From: JASGMR01 sp963664675 | GTDB lineage: Bacteria > Thermotogota > Thermotogae > Petrotogales > Kosmotogaceae | Assembly: GCA_963664675.2 (NCBI GenBank) | Contig: CAXXLB010000009.1 | Location: 248,001 to 312,000, forward strand | Reading direction: 5' to 3' | DNA length: 64,000 nucleotides | Shown here: positions 28,282 to 36,573 of the stretch, in pieces | Layout of the letters: every line of letters begins with the position of its first letter | How positions within the stretch are numbered: position 1 is the first letter of the stretch | Made by a program: the position numbers and the translations under genes | Notes under the pieces: model-generated | Database searches by the model: none | What the model was told of the DNA's origin: nothing | Seen by the model: only the letters and a program-made list of their open reading frames with translations

Positions 28282-29298
28282 ATGAAAAAAAATATTTTTG
28301 TAACGACAATTTTTTTAATGCTATTTGTTTTTTCTTTCGCTACGAACAATGTGTTGCTTGAATCAGTAGTAAATGATGTTGGAGTTGGAGAAACACTTGT
28401 GATAAAACTCGAGGAAAACGGTTCAACCGGTTTTATCTGGAATTACTCGCTATCAAATCCCGATTTAGTAAAATTAATCGGCGAGAAAACAATCAATCCA
28501 AATGAAGAAAAATCTCCGGAAAAACAAATGAGCGGTGCGCCTTATTTTAAAGAATGGACTTTCAAAGTAAATGAATCAGGCGAAGGCACTATTATTTTTT
28601 CTCTTTACAGACCGTGGGAAGATCCTGACACCGCTGTTGATTTCAAAGTGTACAATTTAAAGGCTTATGATTCTATAAATCTGAAAGAGGGACAGAATAC
28701 ATTGAGTATCGATGAAGTTGGCATGATTGAATTGGATGAGAATCCTTCCACAGGATATTCATGGACTTATAATATTGATGATTCCGAATCGCCTCTGAAT
28801 ATTTCGAAAAAAATAGTCAAAAGCAATTCAAAACTTCTGGGTGCATCCAACAAAGTTATATTTGAAATTTCTTCATCGAAGAGTGGGACACATAAAATTA
28901 TTTTAGAATACAAAAGACCGTGGGAAGATGATCCGATTAAAACTTTTGAATATGATATTGAGGTTGTAGATTCTGTTTCTCTCGAGGAATCACAAACCGG
29001 AATTACCAAAGATCAACTGGCTTATATAGAACTATATGAAAATCCCACTACCGGATATACCTGGAATTATGAAATAACAAATAAAAAAGTATTAGAGTTT
29101 TATAAAAAAGAAATGATAACAGATGAAAATAGTGGTACAATTGGTGTGGGAAGTGAAATAAAATTTTCATTCGAGCCGATCTTAGAAGGGAAGGCTCTTA
29201 TTTCTTTTAAATATTATAGAAATTGGGAAAATCCGGAAAAATCAACAAATATAATTTCTTTTAACACTGATGTATTTTTTGTTGTTGCAGTAAAGTGA
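28282..29298 (+). CDS. Secreted protein with three tandem chagasin (I42 protease inhibitor) domains
   Basis: 338 residues with a signal peptide (MKKNIFVTTIFLMLFVFSFA, no lipobox Cys). Three repeats of about 100 residues follow, at roughly 22-131, 132-226 and 227-338. Each has the chagasin BC-loop motif (NGSTGFIW, NPSTGYSW, NPTTGYTW) and the late FG-loop motif (YRPWED, YKRPWED, YYRNWEN); the middle DE loop is visible as SGAPYF in the first. Chagasins inhibit papain-family cysteine proteases and usually have one domain. This protein would act in the periplasm or at the surface. GGAGGTGA precedes the ATG. It lies 34 bases before the gamma-glutamyltransferase gene, probably in one transcript. Confidence 0.9.
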   Translation: MKKNIFVTTIFLMLFVFSFATNNVLLESVVNDVGVGETLVIKLEENGSTGFIWNYSLSNPDLVKLIGEKTINPNEEKSPEKQMSGAPYFKEWTFKVNESGEGTIIFSLYRPWEDPDTAVDFKVYNLKAYDSINLKEGQNTLSIDEVGMIELDENPSTGYSWTYNIDDSESPLNISKKIVKSNSKLLGASNKVIFEISSSKSGTHKIILEYKRPWEDDPIKTFEYDIEVVDSVSLEESQTGITKDQLAYIELYENPTTGYTWNYEITNKKVLEFYKKEMITDENSGTIGVGSEIKFSFEPILEGKALISFKYYRNWENPEKSTNIISFNTDVFFVVAVK

Positions 29299-29332
29299 TT
29301 TTACATAATTCTTTTGATAGGGAGGGGTAAAA

Positions 29333-31105
29333 TTGAAAAAGCTTTTTGTTTTTTTAATTGTTAGTTTGTTAATGGTTTCATTTGGATTTGCCGTTTATTC
29401 TGCACCCGTTGTTGCATCAAGCAAAGGGGTAGTTGCTGCCGCAAATTCTTATGCTGCCGAGATAGGTGCCCAGGTACTTGAAATGGGTGGAAACGCTGTA
29501 GATGCTGCTGTAGCCATAAGTTTGGCTCTTGGGGTAGCCGAACCTTATGCTTCCGGACTCGGTGGCGAAGGTTATTGTGTTATAACACTTGCAAATGGGG
29601 AAAAATATGCCATTGATTTCAGAAGCAAGTCACCTTCAGCAACTACTTATGAACAGCTTGAAAAGGATTTTGCAACTTTAAGCAGTAGGATTCAGGAAGA
29701 TGAAGCAGGAAATAAATACTATCCAATACAATACAATGCAAAAGGTGCTTGTGTTCCTGGAGTACTAGCAGGTATAGAGGCAGCATTAGATCTTGCAGGA
29801 ACCATGGATTTTTCCGACCTGATCGAACCTTCAATTTCATTAGCTGAAAATGGAATGGTGGTTAATGAAACCTTTGCAGGGGTAGTTTCAGATGCATATG
29901 ATAAAGTTCTTAATAACGCTCCGGACTTTTTAAACGATGGATTCGCATGGGAAACTGGTGATGTATTCACAAATCCAGATCTGGCAGAAACATACAAACA
30001 TTTACAGAAAACCGGTCCTTCGGACTTTTATGACGGTGAACTTGCAGAGAAAATAGACGCTTTCATGAAGGAAAAAAACGGTTACATAACAAAGGAAGAT
30101 CTGGCAAATTATGAAGCTATAGTCAGAGAACCTTTGGAAGGAACTTACAGAGGATATGATCTTTACGTTCCTTATCCTCCTGTTTCCGGGCCTCAGGTTT
30201 TAGCGGTTCTGAACATGTTGGAAAATTATAATCTTTCCAATTTCACCTGGGATGACCCATTGGCTGTTCACATAATTCAACAGGCATTGGTTTTGGAAGA
30301 TGTTGACAGAAGATATTTCATATCCGACCCTGATTTTTATGATCTTCCCACGGAAGGATTCATAAGCAAAGAATATGCAAAATCGAGAATAATGAATATC
30401 GATTTAAGCAAAGCGATAGATCCGAATACATATTACGATTACATAGGCAACGCCGAAGATTACGTTGATGGCGAATCATATGTTGATGTAATGCTTTCAG
30501 AAGCAGAAAAAGCAGCTTTGAAGACTGACGATATATACGAGCATCCTTCAACAACGCACTTCTCCGTTATTGACCAGTGGGGCAACGCCGTTGCATGGAC
30601 ACAGACAATTTCCAGTTTCTTTGGAACATCCGAATACATGGATGGCTTTTTCTTCAACAATGAAATGTATAATTTCAGTTCAGACAAATCATCAATCCTT
30701 GCATTGGAACCTAACATGAGACCAAGAACCACAATATGTCCTACAGTTGTTCAAAAAGACGGAAAGGTGAGATGGATTATTGGAACACCAGGTGGTGGAA
30801 GAATCGTTTCCACGATCATTCAGTTACTAGTCGATGTTATCGATTTCAATATGTCGATAGATGAAGCCGTCGCTACTCCGAAATTTGTTGGTTATTCGAG
30901 CTACAAGGACCTAAGAATAGAGGGAGGTTATCCCACTTCAACTCTTTCGTTCCTTTCGGATATTTTAGGACATGATGTGAACGAATATGGATATCCCGAT
31001 CTTTTCTTCGGAGGTCCGAATATTATTTCTGTCGCAGAAGATGGAATGGCAGTGGGTGCAGGTTCAATAAGAAGAAATGGAGCCGCAGCTGCACCTGAAT
31101 TGTAA
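29333..31105 (+). CDS. ggt: Secreted gamma-glutamyltransferase
   Basis: N-terminal-nucleophile enzyme that hydrolyses or transfers gamma-glutamyl groups, for example from glutathione. A signal peptide (MKKLFVFLIVSLLMVSFGFA) exports it. Family motifs: GGNAVDAAVAISLALGV and SGLGGEGYCVI in the large subunit, then the self-cleavage site PSTTHFSVIDQWGNAVA near residues 405-421, where Thr407 is expected to be the new N-terminus and nucleophile, and GTPGGGRIVSTIIQLL in the small subunit. At 590 residues it has normal length. Start is TTG at 29333, behind GGGAGGGG. It is followed after 22 bases by the DUF6305-like gene, with a shared transcript likely. Confidence 0.94.
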   Translation: MKKLFVFLIVSLLMVSFGFAVYSAPVVASSKGVVAAANSYAAEIGAQVLEMGGNAVDAAVAISLALGVAEPYASGLGGEGYCVITLANGEKYAIDFRSKSPSATTYEQLEKDFATLSSRIQEDEAGNKYYPIQYNAKGACVPGVLAGIEAALDLAGTMDFSDLIEPSISLAENGMVVNETFAGVVSDAYDKVLNNAPDFLNDGFAWETGDVFTNPDLAETYKHLQKTGPSDFYDGELAEKIDAFMKEKNGYITKEDLANYEAIVREPLEGTYRGYDLYVPYPPVSGPQVLAVLNMLENYNLSNFTWDDPLAVHIIQQALVLEDVDRRYFISDPDFYDLPTEGFISKEYAKSRIMNIDLSKAIDPNTYYDYIGNAEDYVDGESYVDVMLSEAEKAALKTDDIYEHPSTTHFSVIDQWGNAVAWTQTISSFFGTSEYMDGFFFNNEMYNFSSDKSSILALEPNMRPRTTICPTVVQKDGKVRWIIGTPGGGRIVSTIIQLLVDVIDFNMSIDEAVATPKFVGYSSYKDLRIEGGYPTSTLSFLSDILGHDVNEYGYPDLFFGGPNIISVAEDGMAVGAGSIRRNGAAAAPEL

Positions 31106-31127
31106 TATTAATTAAGAGGTGATATTA

Positions 31128-31688
31128 ATGAAAAAAGTATCAGTAGTATTTTTTGCTCTGGCAATATTTTTTGTAGGTTTTGTTTTTGCGGAAGAAGTTT
31201 TTACACTTGAACAACCGGCATTTATCACATCGGCCGGACAGTCTCCAGGTGCTCTTCAGATGACCGTCGTTTGCAAAATGGTCAAGCTAGATTATGCATT
31301 TGAAAAGCTTATGACCGCAGATGATTTTGATCCTCAGGCTTACAATTGTGCTATTTTTGTTGTCGGAGCAAGCGGTAAGGGTTTAGGCGCCGCGGGAATC
31401 GATATAGATGAAGAAACGGCAAGAGTTGTTTCACTGGCACAAAAAGCCAAGGATAACGGTTTGCCAGTTGTCTTGACTCATCTTGAAGGCGCTGCAAGAA
31501 GAGGAGCGAGTTCTGATCTTCTATTCAATGAATTATCTCCTTTTGCAGATGCATTATTTATCAAAGAAGAAAGTGATGCGGCCGATCAAATGTTTTCTAC
31601 CCTTGCAGAAGAAAAAGAAATTCCGATTTTCTTCTTCGAAAAAACGGCTGATTTGAAAAATGTAATTTCTGAAGTCTTCGGACTTTAA
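31128..31688 (+). CDS. Secreted DUF6305-like protein
   Basis: 186 residues with a signal peptide (MKKVSVVFFALAIFFVGFVFA) and a compact alpha/beta domain. Characteristic segments are FITSAGQSPGALQMTVV, CAIFVVGASGKGLGAAGIDID and THLEGAARRGASSDLLF, which match my memory of the DUF6305 family; its function is not known. The Gly-rich loop could bind a ligand, but no catalytic residues are apparent. Start is ATG at 31128, six bases after GAGGTGA; the GTG at 31119 is inside that site. It sits between ggt and the deacylase paralogues and is followed by a terminator. Confidence 0.75.
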   Translation: MKKVSVVFFALAIFFVGFVFAEEVFTLEQPAFITSAGQSPGALQMTVVCKMVKLDYAFEKLMTADDFDPQAYNCAIFVVGASGKGLGAAGIDIDEETARVVSLAQKAKDNGLPVVLTHLEGAARRGASSDLLFNELSPFADALFIKEESDAADQMFSTLAEEKEIPIFFFEKTADLKNVISEVFGL

Positions 31689-31696
31689 GTAAACTT

Positions 31697-31716
31697 CCCT
31701 CGCATTTTTGCGAGGG
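31697..31716 (+). terminator. Intrinsic terminator after DUF6305-like gene
   Basis: CCCTCGC (31697-31703), six-base loop, GCGAGGG (31710-31716), then ATTTTATAATT. A perfect 7-pair stem with a weak T-run, so possibly partial read-through into the deacylase genes. Confidence 0.7.
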
Positions 31717-31752
31717 ATTTTATAATTAATAAAATATATGGCGGTGAGTATT

Positions 31753-32874
31753 TTGAAAAGAAGGATATTAGCCTTCATTTTTTATATTTTGGTAGTAATC
31801 GTAGTTTGCATAATTGCGACGGTAAGTTTCATCAGTATGAAAATCGATCGCGTTTTGAACGGACCTGGTGTTACTGAAACAGTAAAACTGAGCAACTGGT
31901 TCGAAGGGATAAAAAATACGAATATGGATACAAATGTGTATGTTTTTGATAGTGGTGTTGAGGGAGGTTCGATTCTAATTCTGGGTGGTACACATGCAAA
32001 CGAACCCGCGGGAATATTATCGGCTATAGTTATGTTGGAAAATATAAAGGTTGAAACAGGGAAAGTTTTTATTATTCCATATGCAAATAACAGTGCCATT
32101 TCTCATAATGACGCAATGGAAGGCGCTCCTGAATTTTATCATATTGATTTGCCGGATGGATCTACTAGGGAATTCAGATTCGGTTCAAGAAGAACAAATC
32201 CCACAGATCAATGGCCTGACCCAACCCTTTATAATCATCAATCGGGATCCACCTTGGGTGGTGGTGAAGTTTCCAATTTAAACAGATGCTATCCCGGAGA
32301 CCCTGATGGATATCCTACGGAAAAGCTGGCTTATGCCATTGTTCAATTGATAAAAAATGAAAAAGTAGACATAGTTATTGATATGCATGAATCTTCACCG
32401 GAATATCCGGTTAACGATGCAATAGTATTTCATCAAAATGCAGCAGAACTAGCTATAACTGCTCAAATGATGCTTGAAATGGATGATATGCAAATTCGTT
32501 TGGAAGAATCGCCAATTAATTTAAGGGGACTGAGTCACAGAGAAATTGGAGATTCAACTGACGCTATGGTTTTATTGTTGGAAGTTGCAAACCCTTCACA
32601 AGGGAGATTGAGGGGGAAGACAGACGAAGATCTTGTGGTAACAGGTTTGGATAAATTTTATGTTCAAGCTGCTAAAGAAGGAAAATTATATGCACCTTAT
32701 GATGAAAATGGTTATCCAATATCATTGAGAGTGGCAAGGCATATAACAACAATAAATTATATAATTCAATCCTGGAATATGATGTCGGAAAAACAGATAC
32801 TTATTGATGATATTCCTTCCTACGAAAACCTTATAAATGATATAGGCTCATTTTTAATAGAACATGAAGGGTAG
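31753..32874 (+). CDS. Membrane-anchored M14/AstE-aspartoacylase-like zinc deacylase, paralogue 1
   Basis: About 373 residues. An N-terminal span (RRILAFIFYILVVIVVCIIA) anchors the protein with its catalytic domain outside. Zinc-ligand motifs of the succinylglutamate desuccinylase/aspartoacylase group are present: GGTHANEPAG (His and Glu) and, about 130 residues later, IDMHESSPEYP (His). NLNRCYPGDPDGYP corresponds to the substrate-binding NLNR region of the family. The likely reaction is hydrolysis of an N-acyl or peptide-like amide bond; substrate unknown. TTG at 31753, behind GGTGAG, is a better start than the ATG at 31738, which lacks a ribosome binding site. Overlaps or abuts the next paralogue. 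Confidence 0.8.
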   Translation: MKRRILAFIFYILVVIVVCIIATVSFISMKIDRVLNGPGVTETVKLSNWFEGIKNTNMDTNVYVFDSGVEGGSILILGGTHANEPAGILSAIVMLENIKVETGKVFIIPYANNSAISHNDAMEGAPEFYHIDLPDGSTREFRFGSRRTNPTDQWPDPTLYNHQSGSTLGGGEVSNLNRCYPGDPDGYPTEKLAYAIVQLIKNEKVDIVIDMHESSPEYPVNDAIVFHQNAAELAITAQMMLEMDDMQIRLEESPINLRGLSHREIGDSTDAMVLLLEVANPSQGRLRGKTDEDLVVTGLDKFYVQAAKEGKLYAPYDENGYPISLRVARHITTINYIIQSWNMMSEKQILIDDIPSYENLINDIGSFLIEHEG

Positions 32875-32882
32875 TGGCTAAA

Positions 32883-33944
32883 ATGAATAAAAAGAAACTA
32901 ATCATCGTATCGATTTTTATATTTGTACTGATAGTACCATGCCTTTCAAAGGAGTTTTATCCCGATATAAGACCGGGTAATGGTGTAACAGATTTCAAAT
33001 GGCTTTCTGATTATTTTCCTGGAATAAAGGAAACCAATGTTGATACTCCGATTTATATTATGAGTGGTGAGGCAACCGGCGCCACTTTTCTTCTCATGGG
33101 TGGTACCCATCCCAGAGAATTGGCAGGGACAGTTGCAGCTATATCATTTATTGAAAATGCCGTTGTAAAAGTGGGAAAAGTTATCGTTATTCCTTATTCA
33201 AATTTAAGTGCCACATCCATACCGGACCTGGCGGGAAAAGTATCTCATTTTCTTCCAATTCAAACAAAATCGGGAAAAAGATATCTCGTTTTCGGCGATC
33301 GAAGAACAGATATAAACGACGAAGGAACAGAAGACCCGGAGGTTTTCGTTCATCCATCAGGAGAAACAGAATATAAAGGTGATGAGAGTAGAAATTTAAA
33401 CAGAAATTATCCTGGAGAAGAAAATGGAACTTTGACTTCAAAATTGGCTTTTGCAATCATCAATCTTATAAATGAAGAAAACATTGATTTTAATCTTGAT
33501 ATGCATGAGAGCAGAACTCCTGAAGAATATGAAAAGAGTAATTCGGATTACAACCTTTCTTATTCTCTCGTATGTAATCCAAAAGCACTTGAAATGGGAA
33601 TATTGGCTATGTTGAACCTTGAGCTGGAAACAGGAATAAATGTTAAATTGGAAGAATCCGCAAAAAATTCAAGAGGATTGAGCCATCTTGAAATAGGAAA
33701 TTATACCAACAGCCTTTCTTTTTTGTCTGAAACACCAAACCCCGCTCAAGATCCTTCAAAAAATAATCCGGATCCTATGTATGATAGTAAATATCCTCTG
33801 AAACATAGGATAGGGATACAACTGGAAATCGTACAGATGCTTATAGATTCATATAATATGCTGTTCGAGAAAAAATTGGAAGTTGAAAAAATACCAACAT
33901 ACAGTGATCTTATGAAATACGGTTTCGAAGCGTATTTAAATTAA
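32883..33944 (+). CDS. Exported AstE-like zinc deacylase, paralogue 2
   Basis: 353 residues. A signal peptide (KKKLIIVSIFIFVLIVPCLS) exports it. The zinc motifs GGTHPRELAG and LDMHESRTPEE are intact, with SRNLNRNYPGEENG between. It shares with paralogue 3 a conserved N-terminal block (PDIRPGNGVTDFKWLSDY) absent from paralogue 1, so 2 and 3 look like the more recent duplicates. Start ATG at 32883 is preferred over GTG at 32874, which touches the previous stop. Cysteine in VPCLS is not a convincing lipobox. Substrate unknown. Confidence 0.8.
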   Translation: MNKKKLIIVSIFIFVLIVPCLSKEFYPDIRPGNGVTDFKWLSDYFPGIKETNVDTPIYIMSGEATGATFLLMGGTHPRELAGTVAAISFIENAVVKVGKVIVIPYSNLSATSIPDLAGKVSHFLPIQTKSGKRYLVFGDRRTDINDEGTEDPEVFVHPSGETEYKGDESRNLNRNYPGEENGTLTSKLAFAIINLINEENIDFNLDMHESRTPEEYEKSNSDYNLSYSLVCNPKALEMGILAMLNLELETGINVKLEESAKNSRGLSHLEIGNYTNSLSFLSETPNPAQDPSKNNPDPMYDSKYPLKHRIGIQLEIVQMLIDSYNMLFEKKLEVEKIPTYSDLMKYGFEAYLN

Positions 33945-33957
33945 AGGAGAAGGATAA

Positions 33958-35031
33958 ATGAAGAAATTTTTTATCATATTTATGGTTATAATTCTCTCAT
34001 CACTTTCCATTGCAGCTTACTTTCAGCCGGATGTGAGACCGGGAAAAGGTGTTACGGGTTTTGGCTGGCTTTCTGATTATCATGAAGGGCTAAAAGGCAC
34101 AAATTTGGACACTCCCGTATATTTTATGGATAGCGGCGAGGAGGGAGCGACCTTTTTATTAATGGGTGGTACCCACAGCAATGAAATTTCAACCATGATG
34201 ACCGCAACAATATTCATTGAAAGAGCCGTTGTAAAAAAAGGAAGAGTAATAGTTATTCCATATTCAAATAAAAGCGGTGTATCGGTAAACGATACCAGAA
34301 ATCCGAATATTGATCATTTTTTACCAATAGAAACGAAGTCCGGGCCGAGATTTATAGTTTATGGAGACAGAAGAACAGATCCTGAAGACCAGATATATCC
34401 GGACCCGGAAGTATTTAAACATTACCAATCCGATTTCACTCTGGAAGATGGTGCAGAAGCGAGAAATTTAAACAGACAATATCCTGGTGTCGCTGATGGA
34501 AATATAACACAGCAACTTGCATATGCGATCATTCAGTTAATAAAAGAAGAAGAAGTCAATATAAATCTGGATATGCATGAATCCGATCCTCCGGGATTCA
34601 CATATCAAAATAGCAACGGCAGCACTTATTCAAGTGGAAGATTGGCTTATATGTTAGTTTGTAATCCAGCCGAAACCGCTTTGGAAATTGGTGCAATTGC
34701 CGCTATGGAAGTTGAAATGTTTGATCTGCCTATAAAACTGGATCAATCGAATCCGGCATTCAGAGGTTTGAGTCATCTGGAAATCGGAGATTATACAGAT
34801 AGTCTTTCTTTCTTAAGCGAGAGTCCAAATCCTGGAATGTCAAAACAGGAATTTCCTGATGTCCTTTATGATGAAGACTTTCCGTTAAAACACAGAATTG
34901 GCTGGAACCTGACTGTGATCTCCTCACTCATAGACGGTTATAATATGATGTTCGGAGATTCATTGGGAATCGATAATCTTCCCGATTATTTTGAAATAAT
35001 GGATAATGGTTTTGAAGAATATCTAAATTAA
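33958..35031 (+). CDS. Exported AstE-like zinc deacylase, paralogue 3
   Basis: 357 residues with a signal peptide (MKKFFIIFMVIILSSLSIAA). Zinc motifs GGTHSNEIST and LDMHESDPPGF are intact and ARNLNRQYPGVADG lies between. The conserved segment FRGLSHLEIGDYTDSLSFLSE is shared with both neighbours. AAAGGAG precedes the ATG by six bases. It ends seven bases before the TRAP-type permease gene, so translation of the two is likely coupled. The three paralogues differ most around the Gly-Glu loop after the first zinc motif, which suggests different substrates. Confidence 0.82.
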   Translation: MKKFFIIFMVIILSSLSIAAYFQPDVRPGKGVTGFGWLSDYHEGLKGTNLDTPVYFMDSGEEGATFLLMGGTHSNEISTMMTATIFIERAVVKKGRVIVIPYSNKSGVSVNDTRNPNIDHFLPIETKSGPRFIVYGDRRTDPEDQIYPDPEVFKHYQSDFTLEDGAEARNLNRQYPGVADGNITQQLAYAIIQLIKEEEVNINLDMHESDPPGFTYQNSNGSTYSSGRLAYMLVCNPAETALEIGAIAAMEVEMFDLPIKLDQSNPAFRGLSHLEIGDYTDSLSFLSESPNPGMSKQEFPDVLYDEDFPLKHRIGWNLTVISSLIDGYNMMFGDSLGIDNLPDYFEIMDNGFEEYLN

Positions 35032-35037
35032 TAAGGG

Positions 35038-36396
35038 GTGAGAGAGATTTATACACCGGAAGTATTTTATTTTATATTAATGCTTGGAACATTCATTTTC
35101 CTTGCAGCTATTAAAATACCAATAGGCGTCTCTTTGATGTTTTCTGCTCTTGCGGGCGCTATTGCTTTTGGAGAATTTTTCCCCGTAAGACATCTTGTTG
35201 AAGGGGCCTTTGGTTATATCGATACAATGTTAATTATAGCAACAGCCATGATCTTTATGGCTTCTATCAAACATTCTGGTTTGCTCGATACCCTTGCAAA
35301 AAAAATGGCGTTGAGTTTTAAAAACCAACCAACATTATTATTGGTATTAATGACATTTTTTATTATGATTGCCGGTATGATCACCGGTTCATCTACTGCA
35401 ACCGTTTTAACTACGGGCGCCATTTCTTACCCGGTTTTAAAAAGCATGAATCTGAGTAAAAAAAAGGCGGGTGCGATAATTGCTATGGCCGGTATTTATG
35501 GGATGATAGCTCCTCCCGTCAATTTACCTGCTATGATTATCGGCCAGGGCGTCGATATGCCATATATTGGTTTTACAACTCCGCTTCTGCTTTTGACATT
35601 CCCGCTGGCAATAGTTTCTTCACTCGTTATCGCCGGAAATCAGCTTAAACCAGTTAATGTTGATGAATTAGCAATTGAAGATATCCCTTCTTCAAATTTT
35701 TCAATATATTTGCCTGCAATTGTGATGATAATTCTGATGGTATTGGAAAATGTGGGCATATTATCGTTAGGTTTGCCTTTAATTTTTATAATTTCTGCAA
35801 TTATAGCCACATTTACCGGTAGAAAGGGAAATATTTTTAAAACTTCGGTCGAAGCAATGAGAGATTCACTTGGGATTCTTTCAATACTTGCTGGGGTTGG
35901 AATGTTTATACAAATTATGACTCTGAATGGTGTCAGGGGTATGATAGTTGGATTTTTAAACGGATTACCTTCAGAAATTCTTTTAATTGGAATTGCAATA
36001 GGAATACCGTTATTTGGCGCTGTTTCTTCTTATGGATCGGCTTCGGTACTTGGAGTTCCTTTCCTGTTGGCATTCCTGGGAGGTAATGATATTGTTGTTT
36101 GTTCAGCACTTTCATTACTTGCTGGGTTAGGTGATATGGTTCCTCCTACTGCTCTTGCAGGAATATTTGCTGCTCATATAGTTGGCGAAAAAAATTATTT
36201 CAAAGTATGGGCTGCGGGATTGCCATCATTTTTTATAACTATGGTTTATGCAACATTAGTTATTGCGAATTCAAAATCCATCGGAAGATTTGTCGAAGGA
36301 AATCTATTTTATCCCATATTTTTCATTGGGTTAGCAATCCTATTTGTTCTTTTCATATTATTCGATAAGTTCAAAATAAGGAGGCAAGCAGCATGA
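35038..36396 (+). CDS. TRAP-type large permease (DctM-like)
   Basis: 452 residues, highly hydrophobic with about 12 spans. The family segments are visible: GVSLMFSALAGA near the start, ITGSSTATVLTTGAISYPVL near 120, GIYGMIAPPVNLPAMIIG near 155, and the C-terminal-half repeat with LGDMVPPTALAGIFAAHI. This matches the DctM/IT superfamily, the ion-coupled subunit of TRAP transporters. No DctP binding protein or four-span DctQ is in the neighbourhood. The start codon is doubtful: GTG at 35038 is inside GGGGTGA, while ATT at 35047 has ideal spacing and the first ATG is at 35080. The following 49-residue membrane protein overlaps by four bases. Confidence 0.85.
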   Translation: MREIYTPEVFYFILMLGTFIFLAAIKIPIGVSLMFSALAGAIAFGEFFPVRHLVEGAFGYIDTMLIIATAMIFMASIKHSGLLDTLAKKMALSFKNQPTLLLVLMTFFIMIAGMITGSSTATVLTTGAISYPVLKSMNLSKKKAGAIIAMAGIYGMIAPPVNLPAMIIGQGVDMPYIGFTTPLLLLTFPLAIVSSLVIAGNQLKPVNVDELAIEDIPSSNFSIYLPAIVMIILMVLENVGILSLGLPLIFIISAIIATFTGRKGNIFKTSVEAMRDSLGILSILAGVGMFIQIMTLNGVRGMIVGFLNGLPSEILLIGIAIGIPLFGAVSSYGSASVLGVPFLLAFLGGNDIVVCSALSLLAGLGDMVPPTALAGIFAAHIVGEKNYFKVWAAGLPSFFITMVYATLVIANSKSIGRFVEGNLFYPIFFIGLAILFVLFILFDKFKIRRQAA

Positions 36397-36542
36397 TAAT
36401 TACTGCAGTTTATATAATAATCACTGTATTTTTGGCCGGCATCCTTCTGTACACAACGGTTAAACACGCGAAAAAGTGGGAATGGGTAATGAGCGCAATG
36501 ATAATAGTTCCTATGATTTTAAGAATTTTACTCATCAAATAA
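36393..36542 (+). CDS. 49-residue membrane protein next to the permease
   Basis: Starts at ATG 36393, overlapping the permease stop (ATGA), with AAGGAGG about eight bases before. It encodes two hydrophobic segments (ITAVYIIITVFLAGILLY and MIIVPMILRILL) joined by a basic loop (KHAKKWEW). No family recognised. Its position makes it a candidate small partner of the permease, perhaps in place of DctQ (inference). A strong terminator follows directly. Confidence 0.7.
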   Translation: MIITAVYIIITVFLAGILLYTTVKHAKKWEWVMSAMIIVPMILRILLIK

Positions 36543-36573
36543 AAAAGAGAGGATTCATTCCTCTCTTTTTTTT
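36541..36573. terminator. Bidirectional terminator between permease operon and U32 peptidase gene
   Basis: A-run plus GAGAGGA, 5-6 base loop, TCCTCTC plus T-run. It forms a long hairpin usable on both strands and overlaps the last codons of the minus-strand U32 gene. Confidence 0.85.

Noticed and set aside
31738..31752. ATG at 31738 as start of deacylase paralogue 1
   Set aside because: No ribosome binding site lies before it, while GGTGAG is placed correctly for TTG 31753.
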